This document shows, one piece after another, positions 14,701 to 21,037 of a stretch of 38,270 nt of DNA. The notes under the pieces are model-generated. The model worked only from the letters and a program-made list of their open reading frames with translations. It was not told the origin of the DNA and searched no databases. Position 1 is the stretch's first letter. Every line of letters starts with the position of its first letter. The DNA lies in IMG/VR virus record IMGVR_UViG_3300042898_001903, positions 1-38,270 of that record; one strand, 5' to 3'. The translations under genes were made by a program, and so were the position numbers. This stretch comes from a virus.

Positions 14701-15781
14701 AATCGTTGATGACACAGGTAACCAAGTAACACAAACTGTATTTGTTAGTGGACCACCACCATTTTATTGTTCAGCTAATGTTACTAGAAATTGTACAGTT
14801 TTAGGTGTAAATGATGGTCAAATATCAATAAGTGCTGGTGGTGGTGGACCAACACTTAACTTTACTGTAACTGACTTTTTTGGTGCTCCAGCTGGGGTCC
14901 CAAGTAGTGGTATTTTAACAACAAATCCACAAGTGATTAATGGTTTGCCAGTAAACACAACAAATGGTTATACAGTAACGGTAACAGATGGTGTTAATAC
15001 ATGTACAACAACTGGTTTGACAGTTAGCGGACCAACATACTTAAACGTATCACAAACACATACAGATGTCACATGTTTCAATGGACAAGATGGTACTATG
15101 GATATAACTATTAATGGAGGCACACCTCCATATACTGTAACAACAACTGGTCCTAGTAGCTACACAAGTTATTCATTACATTTGACAAACTTAAAAAATG
15201 GTACATATACAACCACAGTTGTTGATTCAATGGCACAATCAACATCGTTAACAACAACTTTGAATGCGTTGAATCCTCAATTAACTATTAGTACACCTAC
15301 ATCTGCTCAGTTGGCAAAACAATGTGACTCTAGTAATTATAATGTCCCAATTTACATTTCAGCACCAACTGGACTTGTAACAGCTTATATTGCTTACATG
15401 ATTGATGGTGGTTCATGGCAATATACGTCTGCACCGTATATTAATGCAACCACACCAATTATTATAACTATTCCTAGGGCATCAATGAATACGAATATAA
15501 AAATTAAGTTTAGCAATACATCAACACATACATGTTTTAGCAACGATATAACATACACAACCACTCAAATGGCGTTACCATCTTCTGCATTAAACTTTAA
15601 CATAACTACAACTAGCTCTGGTTCTGGTACTTATACACATGCTATTTCATCACCTACTGGTGGGTTTGCATCATATACATATTCTGGAGGGTATTCATCT
15701 GGTACGTTTACTGATTCTAACCCAACAATAACTGTAACTGTAACTGATAACGTAGGCTGTACTAAAACTATAACAGGATAA
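11717..15781 (+). CDS. Giant tail/baseplate protein with a hydrophobic helical stretch and SprB-like repeats
   Basis: 1354 residues, in the place where T4 has gp7 after gp6, though no clear gp7 match is visible. Residues 1-110 look like a structural core, and an Ig/carboxypeptidase-regulatory-like beta module is visible (GRVIINSGFGVPNAKVSVFIP, key groups GxVxxxxGxPxxxAxVxV; later FGVPLGTYTVHVDAD). Residues about 456-497 are strongly hydrophobic and helical (FFIICIIIKIIGFIVWL, then WLINK-type repeats), unusual for a tail protein. A cysteine- and Asp-rich middle follows (525-690). From about residue 928 to the end come four beta domains resembling SprB repeats: NGSI...GGxGPYTYTV...LASGSYTITIVD, VNDGQISISAGG..., FNGQDGTMDITINGGTPPYTV...NGTYTTTVVD, and a shorter last one. 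The role is probably structural plus surface contact. Confidence 0.75.
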   Translation: MSNTIRIRTTPNGNDKYLKVKLDQDFDFIEILSLRISQDEAYTKFCSDYGTIVGRVIINSGFGVPNAKVSVFIPIDDVDKNDPLIKGLYPFEVITDKDSEGIRYNLFPKESETNNDCFTPIGTFPTKREVLDNDTILSVYCKYYKFTTTTNYAGDFMIFGVPLGTYTVHVDADISDIGEASQRPYDLIRQGTPAKLFDSSTKFKGGTNLNKLVQVKTANVGVNVQPFWGDTENCEVGITRVDIDLNYSMVPAAIFMGSIFGDQDKDSINKGCRPRKGLGEMCQQVTSSGSIDMVRKDLDNQIEDFSVDGGRVIGDDGVWAFQIPMNLDYMVTAEDGTMILSQDPNIGVPTRASVRFKIKMDENGGEGRLRTRAAYLVPNNPQTPSEIDYEFGTKTKDTSFKDIYWNKIYSVSNFIPRFGRNKTIGNPSANMTAIKNVDACAGDKTPFPYNRVRTETNPIFFIICIIIKIIGFIVWLINKTVIWLINKIIRLINRIVEFINDFGAGLDLLDYMPCITVLCQTDDGEVYYAPGCKGGLQPDDGFTVANPQPTRYCDDEMQHTCNFGDDVGWSDCIAFGLAKSLNMFQYDFYNDWVNGTLFSYLLKYKKRRKGKEKFCEYDCSDFTSDPNYSGVDGNNNGIPDNDCHSNMFVDTLFDNSDHDDCQKEYRFYRPFRDGLIKKYDDTLYYASTLHNLTNKLFATDIICLGSVFDCDWQGIPKIQQYLIPTSYKLPPDVAEVSETTSGTDVVVATGIVYEGGTVLGNFFHVNCLGLHVDATQAMNIRHICEIGVDIDELLEDPLTGVVIHPADGIIGSDDINGDLNQEIRDIFFALNSGTTFPTTPLIINSVTTDFNIPNTQGFYNFATDTTINGSDYVKFRGIPTYRGYGQSKHSYYFYFGALPGKTGLDKMNERYFTPCVAVTRNDMVIESTETPSLSSTPNGSIVFMVIGGHGPYTYTVTSSNGYTAGPSTVNADPTNINQSLPVTLSPLASGSYTITIVDDTGNQVTQTVFVSGPPPFYCSANVTRNCTVLGVNDGQISISAGGGGPTLNFTVTDFFGAPAGVPSSGILTTNPQVINGLPVNTTNGYTVTVTDGVNTCTTTGLTVSGPTYLNVSQTHTDVTCFNGQDGTMDITINGGTPPYTVTTTGPSSYTSYSLHLTNLKNGTYTTTVVDSMAQSTSLTTTLNALNPQLTISTPTSAQLAKQCDSSNYNVPIYISAPTGLVTAYIAYMIDGGSWQYTSAPYINATTPIIITIPRASMNTNIKIKFSNTSTHTCFSNDITYTTTQMALPSSALNFNITTTSSGSGTYTHAISSPTGGFASYTYSGGYSSGTFTDSNPTITVTVTDNVGCTKTITG

Positions 15782-15783
15782 TA

Positions 15784-17574
15784 ATGAACACAGATAGAAT
15801 ACAACATAGATTAGGGGTTGAGACATCAAAAAAGTCTGTAAATACAGACACGTATTTGAAAATTAATCTTGACGGTGAACAAAGAATATTACCACCAGAC
15901 ATCATCAATGAATTGATTAATGTTGGTGAAAGATTCAACACAGAAAGACAACGAAGCCCTTTTTATAGGATTTTAGGGACAATCAACCCAACAATAAGCA
16001 ATGCTTTGTTTAATCTAGATGATACTTTATTTTTAGACAAATACACGTGGAAAGGTTTTAATTATAAAGACCCGTTAACATTTGAATATAGATTTGATGA
16101 CCCAGTTTATCCTAATGTTTTAAAAAAACATTTGAAAGAAAAAGATGGATGGTTTGGTTATTTTGACCCAGATATTTCAAATTCTGGTTTATGTAACTAT
16201 TTTGATATGGAACCAAAAAGGCAAAGATTTACCTTTACACCAGATATTGACCCATACAACGCCCCAAACATCCCACCTGTTAAGAACTGGGAATTAACAA
16301 TAACTTATCCAGCATCGGTTGATAGTGGGCATACAATGGTAAACAATGGTTTGTTGATTATAGACACAACACCAGCGGTTGTATCAACAAGAACAATGAC
16401 TGCTTTTGGTATGCCTTGTTTACATAATTTGAATGTTGGTGACATTGTTAGAATTTCTGGTGCCACTGGTTATAATGGTGACCATGTTGTTGTTAGAACA
16501 GGGTTGGACAATGGTGATTTAAAACCATATTATTTTGTTTTGGATTTACCACCTACTGGAACCATAACTGCTTTATCTAGAATGAAAAGAATGTTTGGTG
16601 GTGTGGAATCAGTTTATTACTTTAGAAAGTTTAGAAAAATTCAAACTAGAAATACGCCAATAATAGAACAAGATGATTACGAAACATATAATCTAGCTTT
16701 TAGCGAAAATTATTACTATGATAATATTTCACAGTTTGTATTTAACGAGGATATCAACGTAAATGGTTTAACTGATAATTTGGGTAGACCATTAAGTCAA
16801 TTATATTTAACCGTAATAAAAACAGACAGCAATGGTATATTTACAAATGTATCGTCTGGTATTGAAACACCATATATACCTATTTTAAATACTAGTAGTA
16901 CAACACCTCATTTATTAAATGTTCCAGCAATCAATAGAATACATAATGGTGGTTATACAACTGGTTCATTGCCGTTTCCATCGCATGTTCCATTGGAAAC
17001 AAACGTTACTTTTACAAACAGTAACATTGATTTTTATGGTGACCTAGTTGATTACAATCCAAACCAGTTAAAAGAAACTGTATTGGCAGATGTGTCACAT
17101 AGATTTAACACTGTAAATCGAGAGTCATCACCTAATATGACATATGTGGTAAATTTAGGAACAAACTCACCTAACTTGACTCCACCAACAACAGCGACAG
17201 TGAGTCTTGGCCCAAGACAAGAAGGGTACTTTTATAAAGCTCATAATTTGATAACAATCAGAGATTTTTCAACTTATGTAGAGCAAGGCGACCAATACAC
17301 TGTAGGTGTTCCAAATTACGCTGTTGATTTAGGTGATGGTAGATATTTATGGAGGGACTTGTTAGATATAGGTGTTAATGAATCTAATGCCAAGGCGTTG
17401 GATTATCCTTTTTTAAATGGGTGTCACTATATGTATGACAATTATTGTTTTACAGTTAGAAGACAAGACCCGTTTGATAACTGGGATTTATATTATTCAA
17501 AATATCCAGCAGACCCAATCGGTGAAAGAATGACAACTAAATTTAATTCAAATTCAGCAATATATGCTTGCTAA
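15784..17574 (+). CDS. Tail/baseplate structural protein, unassigned
   Basis: 596 residues, soluble, beta-rich, no signal peptide or membrane segment. I do not recognise the family. The N-terminal region holds DTYLKINLDGEQRILPP and an ERFNTERQRSPFYRI segment; a central part (about 150-300) has strands rich in Gly, Thr and Asp typical of tail proteins, including a small beta module (HNLNVGDIVRISGATGYNG) of the kind seen in carbohydrate-binding or structural insertions. The C-terminal ~100 residues are aromatic and end in a Cys (AIYAC). The gene starts 2 bases after the giant tail protein and overlaps the next gene by 11 bases, so it is translated within the baseplate operon, probably as another wedge or peripheral component. 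Confidence 0.7.
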   Translation: MNTDRIQHRLGVETSKKSVNTDTYLKINLDGEQRILPPDIINELINVGERFNTERQRSPFYRILGTINPTISNALFNLDDTLFLDKYTWKGFNYKDPLTFEYRFDDPVYPNVLKKHLKEKDGWFGYFDPDISNSGLCNYFDMEPKRQRFTFTPDIDPYNAPNIPPVKNWELTITYPASVDSGHTMVNNGLLIIDTTPAVVSTRTMTAFGMPCLHNLNVGDIVRISGATGYNGDHVVVRTGLDNGDLKPYYFVLDLPPTGTITALSRMKRMFGGVESVYYFRKFRKIQTRNTPIIEQDDYETYNLAFSENYYYDNISQFVFNEDINVNGLTDNLGRPLSQLYLTVIKTDSNGIFTNVSSGIETPYIPILNTSSTTPHLLNVPAINRIHNGGYTTGSLPFPSHVPLETNVTFTNSNIDFYGDLVDYNPNQLKETVLADVSHRFNTVNRESSPNMTYVVNLGTNSPNLTPPTTATVSLGPRQEGYFYKAHNLITIRDFSTYVEQGDQYTVGVPNYAVDLGDGRYLWRDLLDIGVNESNAKALDYPFLNGCHYMYDNYCFTVRRQDPFDNWDLYYSKYPADPIGERMTTKFNSNSAIYAC

Positions 17575-18439
17575 TAGATATCAAATAAACTTATCCGCAC
17601 TAGCTAGTGGGACCACAGCAACAACTATCAATATTCCAATTGATATGGATTTTCAATTGGTGGACCAAACTGAGTTGGTTAAACGTGTATTTGTGGATGT
17701 GGAAACTGAAAAAGCAATCAACCCTATCATTGACTATGAAAAGGTTAGATTTTTACCATTGGATTTACAAGGTGTTAATATAGATAAAATAATTTACAAC
17801 GTTGATTTGCTTGGTTTGACAAACTACGCTGCTATAGGTTTTACAAATGATGATATCAAGTTTCAAACTGAATCGTTTAAACAAACATTTCTTAATCTTA
17901 ATTTTTATGATTCTGATAACCCTATGACTCAAAATCTAATTAGCGATATAACCCTGTATTCTGAAATAAAAAGCGATAATTTACTACCAGATAAACCAAC
18001 ACAAATTGCTCAATATGGGTATGTTGTTGGAACACCTGGTCAAGCTCAACCAGCCAATATGATACCTTTGAGGTTTGTATTGGAAAGCCCGTTGTTAAAT
18101 CCTAGAGGCTTTGGTGAGGGTTATCATTTGTATGATTACAAAGATGAATTAAAAATAGGTGAATTCAAGTATTTGTATATGAGGGCTACATTTAAAAATG
18201 CCAAATTAGGCACCACTACCAATATGATGGTTAAAAATGTTGCTCAACCTATTGATGAATTGGTCCATCAATTATATACTAGATATAAGTTGGTACGTAA
18301 TAGTACTGGGTACTACTATGAAATTGATAACACTTATCAAGGTAGTGCTACTTTTACTGGCCCAAATAACGTATCATATACCTACAACCCAACTCAAAAT
18401 TCGGTTACAGTTAACCTTTATCAAATAAATGCATTATAA
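17564..18439 (+). CDS. Tail/baseplate structural protein, unassigned (291 aa)
   Basis: The start at 17564 overlaps the previous gene by 11 bases, and the stop overlaps the next start (TAATG). The N-terminus contains a strand-rich segment (TTINIPIDMDFQLVDQTELV) and the rest has mixed strands and helices, with a late LVHQLYTRYKLVRNSTGYYYEI segment and a Thr/Asn-rich beta C-terminus. There is no signal peptide, membrane segment or known catalytic motif. Size and position suggest a peripheral baseplate or tail connector protein next to the 596-residue one, but no homologue is recognised. The three consecutive overlaps (17564, 18439, 19317) suggest a co-translated assembly module. Confidence 0.7.
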   Translation: MLANRYQINLSALASGTTATTINIPIDMDFQLVDQTELVKRVFVDVETEKAINPIIDYEKVRFLPLDLQGVNIDKIIYNVDLLGLTNYAAIGFTNDDIKFQTESFKQTFLNLNFYDSDNPMTQNLISDITLYSEIKSDNLLPDKPTQIAQYGYVVGTPGQAQPANMIPLRFVLESPLLNPRGFGEGYHLYDYKDELKIGEFKYLYMRATFKNAKLGTTTNMMVKNVAQPIDELVHQLYTRYKLVRNSTGYYYEIDNTYQGSATFTGPNNVSYTYNPTQNSVTVNLYQINAL

Positions 18440-19317
18440 TGGAAGGAGTAAAACATAAAATATTATTAGAAAACAGTATAGACAGGTCGTTCAATAGCCC
18501 AAATTGGGGTACAATAACGGCTAGTACTTTCTACATCAATGTTTTTCTGACACAAAGCATTGATGATATGGGTTTATTTACTGATATTGAGTATTTTTCA
18601 GCTGATACGGCCAACCCAACACCAGTAGATTACACAATTTTGACAACAAAATTGATATCAAGTGGTTACACATTTCCGTTTATGGCCAATTTATTTGTTT
18701 ACCCAACTACTGGATTAACAGAAACTGACCTAGTTACCTTAAGATTAGCATCAGAAACTGAATCTAGCTTCTATAATTATATAAATTTACCAGTAACTGG
18801 TGTTACAGATAGTAAAATTGATGATTTAAGGTCATACGACCAGTTAAATAGGTACAGAATCGGGTTTGATATGGAAGCCGAAACCTATACCAACTATAAA
18901 AACATAAGTGTTAATGGGGTTAGTCGAATTGTATCAGCTAGTGAACCTAAAAAATATGTTTTTGATGCGGTAAATGACCCAACCATAGGAACCACAAGTC
19001 AAGTACACGGGTTACAATACATAGATTATTCGGCAAACACCCAAAATATCTTAGTTGATAACGTAATAGTACAAAATCAACTAACTAATTTTAGATTCAT
19101 AGGTGAAGGTCAGAATGAAACCAACATTTCTTTATCGGCCCTAACAAAAGAAGAGTATTTATTTGGAATAATTTCTACACCAGAAGTTAAAAACGATGTA
19201 TTTATAGACAGAGGGGTAACTAGCGTTATGGATATACACCTAAGACTTTCAGAAATAAAGAATTTGGGTCAGCTGAGTAGATATGGTAACGGTTTTTATA
19301 ACTTGACAAAACAATAA
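18439..19317 (+). CDS. Tail/baseplate structural protein, unassigned (292 aa)
   Basis: 292 residues, starting in the TAATG overlap with the preceding gene; the first codons contain GGAAGGAG but downstream of the ATG, so it does not act as its own Shine-Dalgarno sequence. The N-terminal sequence (HKILLENSIDRSFNSPNWG) is followed by a helical/strand mix and several Thr/Asn-rich loops (SATTGLTETDLV type). The C-terminal third contains an ALTKEEYLFGIISTPEVKND segment and ends in LSRYGNGFYNLTKQ. I do not recognise the family. It is similar in length to its upstream neighbour, but I see no convincing sequence match between the two. Confidence 0.68.
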   Translation: MEGVKHKILLENSIDRSFNSPNWGTITASTFYINVFLTQSIDDMGLFTDIEYFSADTANPTPVDYTILTTKLISSGYTFPFMANLFVYPTTGLTETDLVTLRLASETESSFYNYINLPVTGVTDSKIDDLRSYDQLNRYRIGFDMEAETYTNYKNISVNGVSRIVSASEPKKYVFDAVNDPTIGTTSQVHGLQYIDYSANTQNILVDNVIVQNQLTNFRFIGEGQNETNISLSALTKEEYLFGIISTPEVKNDVFIDRGVTSVMDIHLRLSEIKNLGQLSRYGNGFYNLTKQ

Positions 19318-19433
19318 TGGAAGAATTATACAAAGAATACTACTTACTTATGAAACATTTACACTTATCTTTAGGTGAAATAATGTCAATGGATAATAAT
19401 GAAAGAAAAGCATTAATTAAAGCTTTAAAATAA
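19317..19433 (+). CDS. Very small protein (38 aa) overlapping the preceding stop
   Basis: ATG at 19317 shares its A with the TAA of the upstream gene. The 38-residue product, which begins MEELYKEYYLLMKHLH and continues LSLGEIMSMDNNERKALI, is helix-prone and charged. The pattern 'helix, LSxGEIxxMxxxER' resembles short helical proteins next to tail genes in other contractile systems (for example the DUF6760-type or tail-chaperone style), but that is only a loose likeness. It may have lost its original C-terminus where the HNH endonuclease gene begins, 13 bases later. Translational overlap and the codon pattern make it likely to be real. Confidence 0.6.
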   Translation: MEELYKEYYLLMKHLHLSLGEIMSMDNNERKALIKALK

Positions 19434-19446
19434 AAAAATAATAATA

Positions 19447-20106
19447 ATGAGATTAAGTTTTACTGATATTGAAATAAAGACCATAATAGATTTATATACT
19501 AAAGATGGTTTAAACACAACTAAAATTGGTGTTAAGCTTGGTATTAGTAAAACCCCAATATCTAGGGTTTTAAGAGATAATGGGTTATTAAGAAAAGGTA
19601 ATAGTAATGGCCTTAAAATTTTATTAACTAATGAACAAGAGAATACTATTAAAAAATTATATTTAAAAGAATACAAATCATGTGAAGAAATAGCACAAGA
19701 AGTTGGGTTAACCAAATCATTTATTGATAAATTTTTAAGTAAGTGTGATTTTAGAAGAGATAAAGGTAAAGCGGCATCTATTGGTTTAGTTAAAAGATAT
19801 CGTAATATGAATTATGATGAATACTTAAAACAGATTGATATTTATTATAAATACGAATTAGAAGTTTTAAAAATAACTAGACAGCAACCAATAAAATTAT
19901 TAGCTAATTATAATAATAGAGGAAACAGTGGTGTTGATGGTGCATATCATTTGGACCACAAATATTCTATTATAGAAGGTTTTAAAAATAATATTAAACC
20001 AGAATTAATAGGTAACATTAGAAATCTTGAATTTATTCCTTGGAAAGAAAATCTAAATAAAAGAGCTAAGTGTTCAATAACAATAAAAGAATTAATAAAC
20101 GAATAA
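19447..20106 (+). CDS. HNH homing endonuclease with N-terminal helix-turn-helix domains
   Basis: 219 residues. Two helix-turn-helix units come first: residues about 5-45 (TKIGVKLGISKTPISRVLRD) and about 58-98 (SCEEIAQEVGLTKSFIDKFL), likely for DNA recognition. The HNH nuclease core is C-terminal: GAYHLDHKYSIIEGFKNN (His-x-x-His metal/catalytic type), then IGNIRNLEFIPWKENLNKR with the Asn and a final Lys/Arg-rich strand. This arrangement is typical of free-standing phage homing endonucleases. It sits between two tail genes and interrupts no gene in an obvious way: the next gene starts 2 bases after the stop. The codon use is more AT-rich than in its neighbours, consistent with mobile origin. 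Confidence 0.9.
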   Translation: MRLSFTDIEIKTIIDLYTKDGLNTTKIGVKLGISKTPISRVLRDNGLLRKGNSNGLKILLTNEQENTIKKLYLKEYKSCEEIAQEVGLTKSFIDKFLSKCDFRRDKGKAASIGLVKRYRNMNYDEYLKQIDIYYKYELEVLKITRQQPIKLLANYNNRGNSGVDGAYHLDHKYSIIEGFKNNIKPELIGNIRNLEFIPWKENLNKRAKCSITIKELINE

Positions 20107-20107
20107 T

Positions 20108-21031
20108 ATGGCAAGCGGCACTTATGGTATAGTAAGACCAGCAGATATAAACCCAGATGACGTAGAGGTTTTCTATCATTACACACCATCTAGGGATAAA
20201 ATGGGTAATACAAGTTTGATAAAGTTAAATGCAAATGATGTTTTAATAAGAATGGATAATCCAAACAAAACTCAATCCAACGTTGGTGGTTTTGAAGTGT
20301 TTGGTGGTATGTATACTTTAAAATTACCAGTAGCGACTTTTGGTGCAAAGGGTTTTTACACTATAATAATTAAACCAGTAGAAATTAGAACAAAAATAGT
20401 TGATGTTGGTGTGTTATCAGCGTTTCCAGATACCAGTGGTATCTTATTTGATATTTCATCTATACCACAAAATTTTGTGGCTAAATTTGAAAACAATGGT
20501 TTGGTTGGTTATAGAATTGAATATTTGAATTCAAACCCTAGTGCAGCTGATGCAAAAATTAATAATTTTTTCAGAGTAATCACCTCAAACAATAGAGCTG
20601 AGCCTGTAAATCAAAACTTGACCAATAGCAATCAAAAAGCTATTCGTTACAGATTTAATGATAACTCAACCCTTACATTTTGTACGGTTTCTCCATCATC
20701 AGCTGCCAACGTTAAACCAAATGCACTACCATATATCGGTCAACCTAATCAACAAGTAATATTGACCAATACTTTTTTCAATCCAATCATGATTGAAGTT
20801 GAAATGGTACAACATGATATAGAGACACTTGCATTTGCATTGTTTGGTAATCAAACCAAATCTCTTGAAGATGGTATTTACACAGTTTACAACTTTAATA
20901 ATGATATTTACAAGCAATACGACTTATATGAAATCAAAGATAAATTTACTGGTAAACCATTGTTTGAAGTTAGAGAACAAAGAACTTCAATAGACTTTAC
21001 TAAAACATTCACAAGTATAACAACAGTATAA
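20108..21031 (+). CDS. Tail/baseplate structural protein, unassigned (307 aa)
   Basis: 307 residues, soluble, starting 2 bases after the HNH gene stops. The N-terminus is extended (ASGTYGIVRPADINPDDVEVFYHY), followed by beta strands (GGFEVFGGMYTLKLPVATFG; FYTIIIKPVEIRTKIVDVGV) and loops of the type common in tail proteins. The C-terminal region has a helix-strand segment (EMVQHDIETLAFALFGNQTKSLEDGIYTVYNF, key groups HDIETLAFALFGNQ) and a final strand (DKFTGKPLFEVREQR). No signal peptide, membrane segment or enzyme motif is visible. I do not recognise the family. It sits in the middle of the baseplate/tail operon next to the 903-residue protein, 6 bases upstream of its start. Confidence 0.7.
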   Translation: MASGTYGIVRPADINPDDVEVFYHYTPSRDKMGNTSLIKLNANDVLIRMDNPNKTQSNVGGFEVFGGMYTLKLPVATFGAKGFYTIIIKPVEIRTKIVDVGVLSAFPDTSGILFDISSIPQNFVAKFENNGLVGYRIEYLNSNPSAADAKINNFFRVITSNNRAEPVNQNLTNSNQKAIRYRFNDNSTLTFCTVSPSSAANVKPNALPYIGQPNQQVILTNTFFNPIMIEVEMVQHDIETLAFALFGNQTKSLEDGIYTVYNFNNDIYKQYDLYEIKDKFTGKPLFEVREQRTSIDFTKTFTSITTV

Positions 21032-21037
21032 TAAGAA

